From positions 158,382 to 222,381 of the forward strand of contig SPAW01000035.1 in NCBI GenBank assembly GCA_005239465.1: a stretch of DNA of 64,000 bases, in the 5' to 3' direction. A program made the translations under genes and the position numbers. This DNA comes from Nitrospira sp. GTDB lineage: Bacteria; Nitrospirota; Nitrospiria; Nitrospirales; Nitrospiraceae. The notes under the pieces were generated by a model. That model saw nothing but the letters and a program-made list of their open reading frames with translations. It did not search any database and was not told the DNA's origin. Below are positions 33,809 to 42,639 of the stretch, in pieces; positions within the stretch are counted from its first letter, which is position 1, and every line of letters begins with the position of its first letter.

Positions 33809-34885
33809 ATGACACTGCACGTCCACCCAGATATCCAATCGCTCAGTCCGTACGTCCCGGGGAAACCGATCGACGAACTGCAGCGTGAACTCGGACTCAC
33901 CCGTGTGATTAAACTTGCCTCTAATGAGAATCCGCTCGGACCCTCGCCCAAAGCTGTGGCGGCGTTGGCTGGAGCGAATGACACGCTGCATCGATATCCT
34001 GATGGCGGTGCCTATCGACTCCGGCAGGCGATTGCGGATCGCTGGAAAGTCACGAGCGAACAGGTCATCCTCGGCAATGGGTCTGATGAGATTCTAGGGC
34101 TGTTGGCCCGAACGTTCTTAGCTCCCGGTGACGAAGCCGTCATGGCCGATCACACATTCGTCATCTACAAGATGGAAGTCACCGCCGCACACGGCACACC
34201 GGTCGTGGTTCCTCTTGTGAACTGGACACACAACCTTGAGGCCATGGCCCAAGCGATCACTCCACGGACCAAACTGCTCTTCATCTGCAATCCCAATAAT
34301 CCGACGGGGACGATGGTGTCGGCTGAGGCGATCAGACGGCTCATGGCCAAGGTGCCCGACGATGTCATCGTCGTGTTTGATGAAGCCTACTTCGAATATG
34401 TCCGCGATCCCCAATTCCCCGACACGATCGCGTATGTGAAAGCGGGGCGAAACGCGATTGTCCTGAGGACGTTTTCTAAAATTTACGGGTTAGCGGGATT
34501 GCGGGTTGGGTATGGCATCAGCACACCTGAGATTACCAATTTCCTGAATCGGGTTCGGCCTCCCTTTAATGCGAACAGCCTCGCCCAGAGAGCGGCATTG
34601 GCTGCGTTGGGGGATGACGAGCACGTTGCCAAGAGTCGAGCCGTCAACGCCGCAGGTATGGAGCAAGTCGGGAATGGTCTGCGAGCGCTTGGCGTTACCT
34701 CGGTTCCGAGCGAAGCGAATTTTCTCTATTTCGATGTCAATCGAGATGGGCGACAAGTGTTTGAGGCGATGCTGCGCGAAGGGATTATTGTGCGGCATAT
34801 CGACGGGACTATGCTCCGGGTCACCATCGGTCAGTCCGATGAGAATACCGCCTTCCTCCAGGCACTCAAGAAAGTCTTGATGTAG
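33809..34885 (+). CDS. hisC: histidinol-phosphate / aromatic aminotransferase
   Basis: A fold type I PLP aminotransferase of the HisC family. Conserved parts are IKLASNENPLGPSP, RYPDGGAYRLRQAIA, NPNNPTGTM, VFDEAYFEYV and RTFSKIYGLAGLRVGY with the PLP lysine. The C-terminal REGIIVRHIDG with MLRVTIG binds substrate carboxylate. At 358 aa it is full length. It lies between pheA and aroF rather than with his genes, so it probably transaminates phenylpyruvate or hydroxyphenylpyruvate, perhaps besides histidinol phosphate. HisC members with both activities are known. It is 4 bp after pheA. Confidence 0.9.
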   Translation: MTLHVHPDIQSLSPYVPGKPIDELQRELGLTRVIKLASNENPLGPSPKAVAALAGANDTLHRYPDGGAYRLRQAIADRWKVTSEQVILGNGSDEILGLLARTFLAPGDEAVMADHTFVIYKMEVTAAHGTPVVVPLVNWTHNLEAMAQAITPRTKLLFICNPNNPTGTMVSAEAIRRLMAKVPDDVIVVFDEAYFEYVRDPQFPDTIAYVKAGRNAIVLRTFSKIYGLAGLRVGYGISTPEITNFLNRVRPPFNANSLAQRAALAALGDDEHVAKSRAVNAAGMEQVGNGLRALGVTSVPSEANFLYFDVNRDGRQVFEAMLREGIIVRHIDGTMLRVTIGQSDENTAFLQALKKVLM

Positions 34886-34909
34886 GAAGGGAAGAATAGC
34901 GAGGGAACT

Positions 34910-35923
34910 ATGATCATCGTGTTGAAACCTGAGGCCTCGGAACGCGAAGTAGACCACATTATCGACCGACTGCGGGATCTCGGCTTGAAATCGCAGATCT
35001 CCACCGGTCAGGAGCGCACCATCATCGGCGTAATCGGCGACGACCGGATTCTGCACAATCAGCCGCTGACGGCTCTCCCAGGCGTGGAAAGTGTGTTGCC
35101 TATCCTGGCCCCATGGAAACTCGTGAGTCGCGAGTTCAAGAAGGAAGGGACCATCATTGATGTCAGCGGGGTGAAGATTGGAGGCAAGAAGCTGGCGATC
35201 ATGGCGGGACCCTGTGCGGTTGAACGGCTCGAACTCACCGTGGGGATTGCGCACGATGTGAAGGCCGCCGGGGCCTCGATTCTCCGAGGCGGCGCGTATA
35301 AACCCAGGACATCGCCCTATTCCTTTCAAGGCTTGGGTCGCGAAGGGCTGGATTACTTGCTCGAAGCCAAGAAACAAACCGGGTTGCCCATTGTCAGCGA
35401 AATTCTGGACACCAGAGATATCGAACTCTTCCTCGAAAAGGCGGACATCATTCAGATCGGCGCCAGAAACATGCAAAACTTTGAGCTTCTGAAGGAGGTC
35501 GGCGCCTATGACAAGCCGGTGCTCTTGAAACGAGGTCTGTCGGCGACCATCAAGGAGTTTCTCTTGTCTGCGGAGTACATCATGTCGCGCGGGAATCGCA
35601 ACGTCATGCTCTGCGAGCGAGGCATTCGCACCTTCGAAACGCAGTATCGCAACACGCTCGATCTCGCGGCCATTCCGACTTTGAAAGAACTCTCGCATCT
35701 ACCCGTCATCGTGGACCCCAGCCATGCCACAGGGAAGTGGGCGCTTGTCGCTCCCATGTCAAAAGCAGCAGTCGCGGCCGGCGCCGATGGACTGCTCATC
35801 GAGGTCCATTCGAATCCCGAATGCGCGCTGTGCGATGGAGAAGAATCGATCAAGCCCTCGAAGTTCAAAGCGTTGATGTACGACCTTGGGAATATTGCGA
35901 AAGCCGTAGGGAGAGAAATTTAG
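34910..35923 (+). CDS. aroF: 3-deoxy-7-phosphoheptulonate synthase, type I-beta
   Basis: DAHP synthase starts the shikimate pathway from PEP and erythrose-4-phosphate. An N-terminal ferredoxin-like regulatory domain (about 1-70) precedes the barrel: MAGPCAVE, GASILRGGAYKPRTSPYSFQG, IQIGARNMQNFELL, KRGLSATIKEFL and VDPSHATGKW are diagnostic of the type I-beta (AroA-Q/KDO8P-like) class. The N-terminal domain usually mediates Tyr/Phe inhibition. At 337 aa it is full length. It lies 24 bp after hisC and 11 bp before tyrA. Confidence 0.96.
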   Translation: MIIVLKPEASEREVDHIIDRLRDLGLKSQISTGQERTIIGVIGDDRILHNQPLTALPGVESVLPILAPWKLVSREFKKEGTIIDVSGVKIGGKKLAIMAGPCAVERLELTVGIAHDVKAAGASILRGGAYKPRTSPYSFQGLGREGLDYLLEAKKQTGLPIVSEILDTRDIELFLEKADIIQIGARNMQNFELLKEVGAYDKPVLLKRGLSATIKEFLLSAEYIMSRGNRNVMLCERGIRTFETQYRNTLDLAAIPTLKELSHLPVIVDPSHATGKWALVAPMSKAAVAAGADGLLIEVHSNPECALCDGEESIKPSKFKALMYDLGNIAKAVGREI

Positions 35924-35934
35924 GCACAGCAGCC

Positions 35935-36828
35935 ATGGCAGTTCATTTCAAGCAGGTCGCGATAATCGGCGTGGGGCTGATCGGCGGGTCGCTCGGGATG
36001 ATCCTTCGGCGGAAAGCTTTAGCCGATCATGTTGTAGGCATCGGCCGGCGGGTTGAGAATCTCAGGACCGCCGTCGAATTGGGCGCGATCGATCGGTATG
36101 TGGCCGATCCCAAGGAGGGTGTGCAAGGGGCGGATCTGGTGATTCTCGCGACCCCCGTTGATACCTATGAGCGTCATCTCAAGGAATGGGCGCATTGCCT
36201 GGCGCCTGGAGCGATTGTAAGCGATGTAGGGAGTGTGAAAGGAACTTTGGTCGAGCAGTCGGAAGCGGCCATGCCGGCGGGGGTGCATTTTGTCGGAGCC
36301 CATCCCATCGCCGGGAAAGAAACAACCGGAGTTGTTGCAGGGTCTGATCAGTTGTTCAAAGGCGCGCGGTGTATTCTGACGCCGACGAAGCAGACCAATC
36401 CGCAGGCTCTGGAACGCGTCAAGCAGTTGTGGGAGGAGACCGGCTCGATTCTGTTGACCATGGACCCGCATGTGCACGATCAAATTCTTGGCGCAGTCAG
36501 CCACCTGCCCCATGTGGCCGTCTTTGCGCTCATGAATGCCTTGGCCGATCTTCGCGATCATCAGGTGCCCTCATTAGATCTTGCTGGCCACTCGGGTGGG
36601 GGGTTGCGGGACACGACGAGGATCGCTGCCAGTTCTCCTGAAATGTGGCGCGACATTTTCCTGTGGAATCGAGATAACCTAGTGTCCTTTATCGACAGGT
36701 ACGAGCGGGCATTGGAAGATCTGAAGCAACTGATCAAAGCGGGCGATGCAGCCGGAATAGAAAAGGCGCTCGAACGGGCAAAAGGCGAACGCGAGAAACT
36801 GAACGCGCGCGCTCCGGTCAGCGTGTAA
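35935..36828 (+). CDS. tyrA: prephenate (or arogenate) dehydrogenase
   Basis: TyrA oxidatively decarboxylates prephenate to hydroxyphenylpyruvate. The NAD-binding motif VAIIGVGLIGGSLG opens the protein, followed by VILATPVD, VSDVGSVKG, GAHPIAGKETTG (substrate His) and DPHVHDQILGAVSHLPH, with GGGLRDTTRIAAS in the helical dimer domain. At 297 aa it lacks a C-terminal ACT domain, so feedback by tyrosine is not evident. The ATG at 35935 begins the dinucleotide fold; an open frame upstream overlaps aroF. aroA follows after 7 bp. Confidence 0.95.
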   Translation: MAVHFKQVAIIGVGLIGGSLGMILRRKALADHVVGIGRRVENLRTAVELGAIDRYVADPKEGVQGADLVILATPVDTYERHLKEWAHCLAPGAIVSDVGSVKGTLVEQSEAAMPAGVHFVGAHPIAGKETTGVVAGSDQLFKGARCILTPTKQTNPQALERVKQLWEETGSILLTMDPHVHDQILGAVSHLPHVAVFALMNALADLRDHQVPSLDLAGHSGGGLRDTTRIAASSPEMWRDIFLWNRDNLVSFIDRYERALEDLKQLIKAGDAAGIEKALERAKGEREKLNARAPVSV

Positions 36829-36835
36829 GGTGACG

Positions 36836-38158
36836 ATGACGTCTTTGACCATCATTCCAGGCCGAACACTCAAGGGAACGATCACGGTTCCTGGAGACAA
36901 ATCCGTCACCCATCGCGCCATCATTCTCACCGCGCTGGCGGAAGGAACGAGTGCGGTATCGAGCTACTGCCGGGGAGAGGATTGCCTGAACACGATGCGG
37001 GCCTTTCAGGCGCTTGGTGTCCGGATCGATGAGACTCCCGGTCAGTTGACCGTGCACGGCAAAGGAATCTGGGGGCTGACCGAACCAAACGGGCCGATCG
37101 ATTGCGGCAACTCCGGGACGGGTATTCGTCTGCTGACGGGCCTACTAGCGGGGCAGGATTTCTTTACCGTTCTCACTGGTGACGAGTCGATCCGCCGCCG
37201 TCCCATGGGACGAGTGGTCAAGCCCTTGCGAGAAATGGGCGCCGTGATCGCGGGCCGCAAGGGAGGGGAGCTGGCTCCGATGGCGATTACGGGCAAGCGC
37301 CTCCACGGCATCGAGTACATATCACCGGTCGCCAGCGCGCAGATTAAATCATCGCTTCTCCTTGCCGGTCTGTTTGCCGAAGGAACCACACGGTTTAGGG
37401 AGCCGCGTCTTTCACGAGATCACACCGAACGCATGTTTCAGTTCTTTGGAATTCCCCTCTCGAGGGATGGCGGCACCCTGGTATTGCAGGGGCGGCCCGC
37501 AGTTGGTTGGGCAGGCAACCGCGTGGTAATACCCGGCGACATTTCTGCTGCCGCGTTCTTTATCGTAGGTGCCACGATTGTCCCGGGGTCTGATATCACC
37601 ATTCGGAATGTCGGCATCAATCCGACCAGGACTGGGCTGATCGATGTGATGAGAATCATGGGGGCCGATATCCGGATCCTCAGTCAACGGGAAGAAGCGG
37701 GAGAACCGGTGGCCGATCTTCGTGTGAAGTCAGCTCCGCTCAAGGGCGTCGCGATTGGTCCTGACCTCATTCCGCAAATGATTGATGAGTTTCCCATCCT
37801 CTGTGTGGCCGCGGCGGTGGCACAGGGTAGCACCCTCATATCCGGAGCGGAAGAACTACGGGTCAAAGAGAGTGATCGGATTGCGACCATGAGCGCTGAG
37901 TTGAAGGCGATGGGGGCACAGATCACCGAAAAGCCGGACGGAATGATCATTCAGGGGTTAGGCCGAGCCGGAGAGAATGGCCGCCTGAAGGCCGCCGGTA
38001 AGGTCCAGAGCCATGGTGATCATCGTGTGGCGATGTCGCTGGCAATCGGAGGGCTCACAGCGGATACGAGCATGACGATTGCCGACACGGGCTGCATGCA
38101 GACCTCGTTCCCGAATTTTGAGGCTGCGCTCGCGGAATTGTTGACGCACCATTCTTGA
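36836..38158 (+). CDS. aroA: 3-phosphoshikimate 1-carboxyvinyltransferase (EPSP synthase), class II signatures
   Basis: EPSP synthase joins PEP and shikimate-3-phosphate. PGDKSVTHRAI, CGNSGTGIRLL, RRRPMGRV, ASAQIKSSLLLA and ESDRIATM are conserved. Four signatures used to define class II enzymes are present: GDKS, SAQ-x-K, R-x-H-x-E (RDHTE) and N-x-T-R (NPTR). Class II members are naturally less sensitive to glyphosate. At 440 aa it is full length. The ATG at 36836 (5 nt after AAGG) is preferred to the GTG at 36830. It is the last aromatic gene before cmk. Confidence 0.96.
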   Translation: MTSLTIIPGRTLKGTITVPGDKSVTHRAIILTALAEGTSAVSSYCRGEDCLNTMRAFQALGVRIDETPGQLTVHGKGIWGLTEPNGPIDCGNSGTGIRLLTGLLAGQDFFTVLTGDESIRRRPMGRVVKPLREMGAVIAGRKGGELAPMAITGKRLHGIEYISPVASAQIKSSLLLAGLFAEGTTRFREPRLSRDHTERMFQFFGIPLSRDGGTLVLQGRPAVGWAGNRVVIPGDISAAAFFIVGATIVPGSDITIRNVGINPTRTGLIDVMRIMGADIRILSQREEAGEPVADLRVKSAPLKGVAIGPDLIPQMIDEFPILCVAAAVAQGSTLISGAEELRVKESDRIATMSAELKAMGAQITEKPDGMIIQGLGRAGENGRLKAAGKVQSHGDHRVAMSLAIGGLTADTSMTIADTGCMQTSFPNFEAALAELLTHHS

Positions 38159-38168
38159 GGGCTATAAT
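38141..38168 (+). promoter_or_regulatory. sigma-70 promoter in front of cmk
   Basis: TTGACG (38141-38146) and a perfect TATAAT (38163-38168) are 16 bp apart, overlapping the last codons of aroA. Transcription would start near 38175, giving cmk-plsC-rpsA its own promoter inside the larger operon. Confidence 0.7.
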
Positions 38169-38191
38169 ACGGCACTTCTCAACGGGCCGAT

Positions 38192-38869
38192 GTGTGTACG
38201 GGGCACCGAGTGATTATTGCGATTGACGGACCAGCGGGAGTGGGTAAGAGCACGGTGGCCAAATTGTTGGCGGCTCGCCTAGGGTATCTCTATCTTGATA
38301 CAGGTGCATTGTATCGGGCGATCGCTTGGAAAGTGCTGCAGTCGAAGGTGCCGCCAATGGACCATGAGCAGGTGGCGAAGCTTCTTCAGACCACCTCGAT
38401 TCAGATGCAATTTGAAAACGGCGCGATGCAGGTGTTGGTCGACGACCGTGACATCACCAGAGAGCTCCGCACGCCGGATGTGACGGGCGCGGCTTCCATT
38501 GTCTCTGCAATTCCAGCGGTCCGCGAGTGGTTGCTTCCTATCCAGCGGCAGATCGGTCAACGTGGCTCGGTAGTCGCGGAAGGACGCGATGTCGGCACGA
38601 AGGTGTTTCCCTCTGCTCCGCTAAAATTCTTTCTGGACGCGGATGCGACGGTGCGAGCAGAGCGACGGCACCGTGAACTTGTCGCCGCCGGCCATGGGGG
38701 ACCGATTGAAACGATCTATCAGGATCTGTCGGGCCGAGACACGCGGGACCGGAGCCGGCCGATTGCGCCGCTGATTCCCGCGGCCGACGCAAGACCTATC
38801 GATACCTCTGCTCTCAACGTTGAGCAAGTGGTGGAGCAGATGATGGCGGCGGTGTCGGCCGCGTCGTGA
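38192..38869 (+). CDS. cmk: cytidylate kinase
   Basis: CMP kinase phosphorylates CMP and dCMP with ATP. The P-loop DGPAGVGKST, LYLDTGALYRAIAW, AEGRDVGTKVFP and LSGRDTRDRSRP (lid region) are all present. At 225 aa it is full length. The start is uncertain: GTG at 38192 or GTG at 38210, where the conserved part begins six residues later. The order aroA-cmk-rpsA is widespread. Its stop overlaps the plsC start (GTGA). Confidence 0.95.
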   Translation: MCTGHRVIIAIDGPAGVGKSTVAKLLAARLGYLYLDTGALYRAIAWKVLQSKVPPMDHEQVAKLLQTTSIQMQFENGAMQVLVDDRDITRELRTPDVTGAASIVSAIPAVREWLLPIQRQIGQRGSVVAEGRDVGTKVFPSAPLKFFLDADATVRAERRHRELVAAGHGGPIETIYQDLSGRDTRDRSRPIAPLIPAADARPIDTSALNVEQVVEQMMAAVSAAS

Positions 38870-39558
38870 CCAGGGTTCTCTACGGCATTCTTTGGGTTCT
38901 GACGCGGGCGATCGGCTGGATATGTTTCCGATATCGGGTCGAGGGTCAGGTTCCTCGTACGGGGGGCCTGCTGGTCGCCGCGAATCATGCCAGCTACCTC
39001 GATATCCCGCTACTCGGTTGCGGGATGAGGCGGAGGGCCTGGTACCTCGGACGCAGTGACTTGTTTCCGGTCCCGGTGTTGAATGGCATTCTCCGGTCGC
39101 TGGGGTGGATTCCCGTGCGACTTGGCCGACTCGACCGAGAGGCGTTTGGGAAAGCGATCAGCCTGATTCAAGCAGGCGAGGCGGTGGTCATTTTCCCCGA
39201 AGGTGCTCGAAGTCACGATGGGCACCTACGGTCGCCGAAAGCCGGCATCGGAGTGATCGTGTCGCAGACTGGGTGCCCGGTGGTTCCGGCGTATTTGAAA
39301 GGGACGTTCGACGTGCTGCCGAGGGGAGCCCGATGGCCTCGATGGCGCCGGGTCACGGTGCGATTCGGGGCTCCCATGACGTTTGAGACGGGGGGGCAGA
39401 AAGAAAAAGCAGAGACCAAGCGATTTTATGAACAGGTCAGCCGAACGGTGATCGAGCACATTGCAGCTCTGGGTGAAGTCCCGGCTCCCAAAGGGAAGGA
39501 CGGCCAGGCGCACGAGACACCTAACAGGCCGACCGCCGGCGCTCGCAATGCTGAGTGA
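38866..39558 (+). CDS. plsC: 1-acyl-sn-glycerol-3-phosphate acyltransferase
   Basis: PlsC makes phosphatidic acid from lysophosphatidate at the inner membrane. The HX4D motif NHASYLD, the block FPVPVLNGILRSLGWIPV, the FPEGARS motif and VVPAYLKGT follow the LPLAT order. An N-terminal helix (LYGILWVLTRAIGWICF) should anchor it. The C-terminal ~25 residues are polar. The GTG at 38866 overlaps the cmk stop. 230 aa, normal length. It sits between cmk and rpsA, a position also occupied by lipid or envelope genes in other bacteria. Confidence 0.93.
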   Translation: MTRVLYGILWVLTRAIGWICFRYRVEGQVPRTGGLLVAANHASYLDIPLLGCGMRRRAWYLGRSDLFPVPVLNGILRSLGWIPVRLGRLDREAFGKAISLIQAGEAVVIFPEGARSHDGHLRSPKAGIGVIVSQTGCPVVPAYLKGTFDVLPRGARWPRWRRVTVRFGAPMTFETGGQKEKAETKRFYEQVSRTVIEHIAALGEVPAPKGKDGQAHETPNRPTAGARNAE

Positions 39559-39614
39559 GCCCGGCACAATTCACCATCAGCACCCGACGAGAGTCGGAAG
39601 AGTAGGAAGCTCAC

Positions 39615-41324
39615 ATGGGTACGGTGTCCAATGGCAGTGACGCGCAGTTAGACCGCGACGCGTTAGCCGCGTTGTACGAAGAAACGTTCCGCAACCTTGA
39701 AGAGGGCACGATTACCGAAGGCCGTGTGGTGGCGCTCACCAAGGACAAGGTGGTCGTTGATATTGGCTACAAATCGGAGGGGATGATCCCGGGCGATCAG
39801 TTTACGTCCGAGGAACTCCAGAATCTCAAGGTCGGGGATCGACTCCAAGTCTACATTGAAGAATGCGAAGACGCAGACGGCAATCTCGTTCTTTCCAAAG
39901 AAAAAGCCGACAAGATGAAGATTTGGGAAGAACTCGAGAAGCTCTACAAAGATGAGAAGAGCATCGAAGGAAAGATCGTCTCGCGCATCAAAGGCGGGAT
40001 GATGGTCGATATCGGCGTGAAGGCGTTTTTACCCGGATCGCAGATTGATCTTCATCCCGTGCGCGATCTCGACGGACTCGTCGGTAAGACCTTCCCTCTG
40101 AAAATCATCAAGATCAATCACCGGCGCGGCAATGTAGTCGTCTCCCGCCGCGTCCTGCTGGAAGAAACGCGAGACAGAAAGCGACAGACGACGCTTGCCA
40201 ACCTGAAGGAAGGGCAACTCATTCAGGGCATGGTCAAGAACATCACCGACTACGGATCCTTCATCGACCTCGGCGGCATCGATGGATTGCTGCATATCAC
40301 CGACATGTCGTGGGGCCGTGTGGGGCATCCATCAGAGTTGTTTGCCGTGGGCGACAAGGTTGAAGTGTCCGTTCTGAAGTACGATCGTGAAACGGGCCGT
40401 ATCTCCCTGGGCCTCAAGCAAAAGAGTGCGGACCCTTGGACCAATGTCGCAAGTAAGTACCCCATCGGGACCCGGGTACGCGGGCGTGTCGTCAGCCTCA
40501 CGGACTACGGAGCCTTTGTGGAGCTCGAGCCGGGCGTTGAGGGGTTGGTGCACGTCTCGGAAATGTCCTGGACCCATGAAGTCCGACATCCATCGAGAGT
40601 CGTGGCGGTGGGCGATCAAGTGGAAGCGGCGGTGTTGAATGTCGATCCGGCAAGCCGAAAGATCTCGCTGGGCATGAAGCAGACCGCGCCCAATCCCTGG
40701 GACATGATCGAGAGCAAGTATCCAATCGGGACGCGCATTGAAGGGAAAGTGAAGAGCCTCACCGATTTCGGCGCCTTCATCGGACTCGAAGAAGGTATCG
40801 ATGGGCTCATTCATATCTCCGACATGTCATGGACGAAACACATCAAGCATCCCTCGGAGCTCTTCAAGAAAGCTCAGAAAGTGGAAGCGGTCGTGCTGCG
40901 CATCGACAAGGAGAAAGAGCGGCTCTCGCTGGGGTACAAGCAATTGACCCGCGATCCATGGGATGATGCAATCCCAGCCCGCTATCATGTGGGCGACTCG
41001 GTGGCCGGTAAGGTCAGCAAAGTCGCAGATTTCGGGATCTTCATCGAGTTGGACGGCGGAGTCGAGGGGTTGATTCATATCAGTGAAGCCGGCCTCGAAT
41101 CACAAGTAAAACTGGAAGAAAAGTTCAAGTTGCAGGACGACGTGACGGCCAAAATCATCAAGGTCGATCGTGAAGAGCGCAAGATCGCGCTCAGTCTGCG
41201 CGACCATCAGCTTGACTCGGCGCGCAAACAGGTAGATGAGTATCACTCAGCGCAGGGCGCGCTGGACCAGAGTCTCGGTCGCGCGGCCAAGCAGAATCGG
41301 AAACGGTCGCAATCAGACGACTAA
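39615..41324 (+). CDS. rpsA: 30S ribosomal protein S1
   Basis: S1 binds mRNA upstream of the start codon and brings it to the 30S subunit. Six S1-type OB repeats are visible: GTITEGRVVALTKDKVVVDI, then one in EGKIVSRIKGGMMVDIG, and four with the strong form (GMVKNITDYGSFIDLGGIDG, GRVVSLTDYGAFVELEPG, GKVKSLTDFGAFIGLEEG, GKVSKVADFGIFIELDGG). At 569 aa it is full length. AGGAAG precedes the ATG at 39615. It follows plsC by 56 bp; sppA and ihf follow. Confidence 0.98.
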   Translation: MGTVSNGSDAQLDRDALAALYEETFRNLEEGTITEGRVVALTKDKVVVDIGYKSEGMIPGDQFTSEELQNLKVGDRLQVYIEECEDADGNLVLSKEKADKMKIWEELEKLYKDEKSIEGKIVSRIKGGMMVDIGVKAFLPGSQIDLHPVRDLDGLVGKTFPLKIIKINHRRGNVVVSRRVLLEETRDRKRQTTLANLKEGQLIQGMVKNITDYGSFIDLGGIDGLLHITDMSWGRVGHPSELFAVGDKVEVSVLKYDRETGRISLGLKQKSADPWTNVASKYPIGTRVRGRVVSLTDYGAFVELEPGVEGLVHVSEMSWTHEVRHPSRVVAVGDQVEAAVLNVDPASRKISLGMKQTAPNPWDMIESKYPIGTRIEGKVKSLTDFGAFIGLEEGIDGLIHISDMSWTKHIKHPSELFKKAQKVEAVVLRIDKEKERLSLGYKQLTRDPWDDAIPARYHVGDSVAGKVSKVADFGIFIELDGGVEGLIHISEAGLESQVKLEEKFKLQDDVTAKIIKVDREERKIALSLRDHQLDSARKQVDEYHSAQGALDQSLGRAAKQNRKRSQSDD

Positions 41325-41367
41325 GTCCAGAACTTGTCGATTCTGATAACGAAGCAGGTCACGCGCA

Positions 41368-42270
41368 ATGGCCGATGAAGTGACACAGACAGAACGTCTT
41401 CCGAAGCGCCGGCCGCTCCGCACCCTCTTCTGGGTGCTGGGGGCCGGCCTCGGGCTCTTGTTCATTCTGAACGTCTTCTTTCCCGATTTCGACTTGTCGA
41501 CCGGGGATCGGATCGCCTTAATTCGGGTCGAAGGGGTGATCTTAGATTCGCAAGCGACGGTCGGAGAGCTGAAGCGATTCAGCGAGAATCCATCCGTCAA
41601 AGCGATTGTGTTGCGTATCGATAGTCCTGGGGGCGGGGTCGTTCCGTCGCAAGAAATTCACGATGCGGTCAAGCGGGTTCGAACCAAGAACAACAAGGCG
41701 GTCATCGCCTCGATGGGTAGTGTGGCTGCATCGGGAGGATATTACATCGCCGCGGCGACCGATCGGATTGTGGCCAATCCTGGGACGCTGACCGGCAGCA
41801 TCGGCGTCATTATGGAAACGGCCAACGTAGAGGGATTGCTCCAGAAGATCGGTGTCGAAGGGGTTGTCATCAAGAGCGGCAAGTACAAGGATGTCGGCTC
41901 ACCGCTCCGCAAGATGAGCGAAGAAGAGCGGGGCTTACTGCAGTCGGTGATGGACGACGTGCACAAGCAGTTCATTGAAGCCGTGGCGGAGGGGCGCGCG
42001 ATCGAGCTGACCGATGCCCAAGCGCTGGCAGACGGGCGAATCTTTACCGGGCGCCAGGCGAAGGAAGCGAAGCTAGTCGACGAGCTTGGCGACTTGGAAG
42101 ATGCCATTCAATTGGCCGCGGACGTCGTCGGTATCGAGGGCGAGCCCAAAGTCGTCGAACCGCGCCGGCGCTTTTCCATTCGCGAGCTTCTTGAGTCGAA
42201 GTTCTCGGCGATGTTTCCCAAGCTGGATTTCCATTCAGGAGTGAGCCTGAAGTATCTTATGGCCTACTAG
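41368..42270 (+). CDS. sppA: signal peptide peptidase SppA-like serine protease (S49)
   Basis: A short SppA of 300 aa with one N-terminal membrane helix (LFWVLGAGLGLLFILNVFF) and a single S49 domain. The catalytic serine is in MGSVAASGGYYIAA and the general-base lysine in KSGKYKDVGSP; DSPGGGVVPSQEI and GTLTGSIGVI line the active site. SppA digests cleaved signal peptides in the membrane. The single-domain form is typical of Gram-positive and many other bacteria and probably forms a ring. It lies 43 bp after rpsA and before ihf. Confidence 0.93.
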   Translation: MADEVTQTERLPKRRPLRTLFWVLGAGLGLLFILNVFFPDFDLSTGDRIALIRVEGVILDSQATVGELKRFSENPSVKAIVLRIDSPGGGVVPSQEIHDAVKRVRTKNNKAVIASMGSVAASGGYYIAAATDRIVANPGTLTGSIGVIMETANVEGLLQKIGVEGVVIKSGKYKDVGSPLRKMSEEERGLLQSVMDDVHKQFIEAVAEGRAIELTDAQALADGRIFTGRQAKEAKLVDELGDLEDAIQLAADVVGIEGEPKVVEPRRRFSIRELLESKFSAMFPKLDFHSGVSLKYLMAY

Positions 42271-42326
42271 CCATGGCTGCAGAGTGTGGAGGGGCGTTTG
42301 TCCATCAACGGAGCGAAGGGGGGGAC

Positions 42327-42605
42327 ATGACCAAGGCACAGATCATCGAACGGGTTTCCGAACAAGTCACCACGTTGACAAAGCGGCAAGCAGAAGTCGT
42401 GGTCAACACCATTTTCGACTGTGTCAGAGACTCGCTGAAGAACGGCGACAAAACAGAGATCCGCGGCTTCGGCAGTTTTCGCCTGCGGGCGCGCCGTATG
42501 AAAGAAGGACGTAATCCGAAGACCGGTGCGACCGTGGCTGTGCCGGCCAAGCGCGTGCCGTTCTTTAAAGCCGGCAAGGAACTGAAAGAGTTGCTGAACC
42601 AATAG
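42327..42605 (+). CDS. integration host factor subunit (HU/IHF family)
   Basis: A 92-aa HU/IHF-fold protein: MTKAQIIERVSEQVTTLTKR, FDCVRDSLKNGDKTEIRGFG, SFRLRARRMKEGRNPKTGA, then VPAKRVPFFKAGKELKELL. EIRGFGSF with ARxGRNPKTG favours IHF over HU, and its place after rpsA matches ihfB in proteobacteria. IHF normally needs a second subunit; none is in this window. The ATG at 42327 has a strong AAGGGGGG; the longer frame from 42273 lacks one. Confidence 0.9.
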   Translation: MTKAQIIERVSEQVTTLTKRQAEVVVNTIFDCVRDSLKNGDKTEIRGFGSFRLRARRMKEGRNPKTGATVAVPAKRVPFFKAGKELKELLNQ

Positions 42606-42639
42606 CTTGTTGTCCATTAGCCTGTTGTAAGGAATGGCC

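Noticed and set aside
34490..35698. A 402-codon open frame on the minus strand
   Set aside because: It lies antisense to hisC and aroF, which have intact family motifs; it has no ribosome binding site and no protein-like motif.
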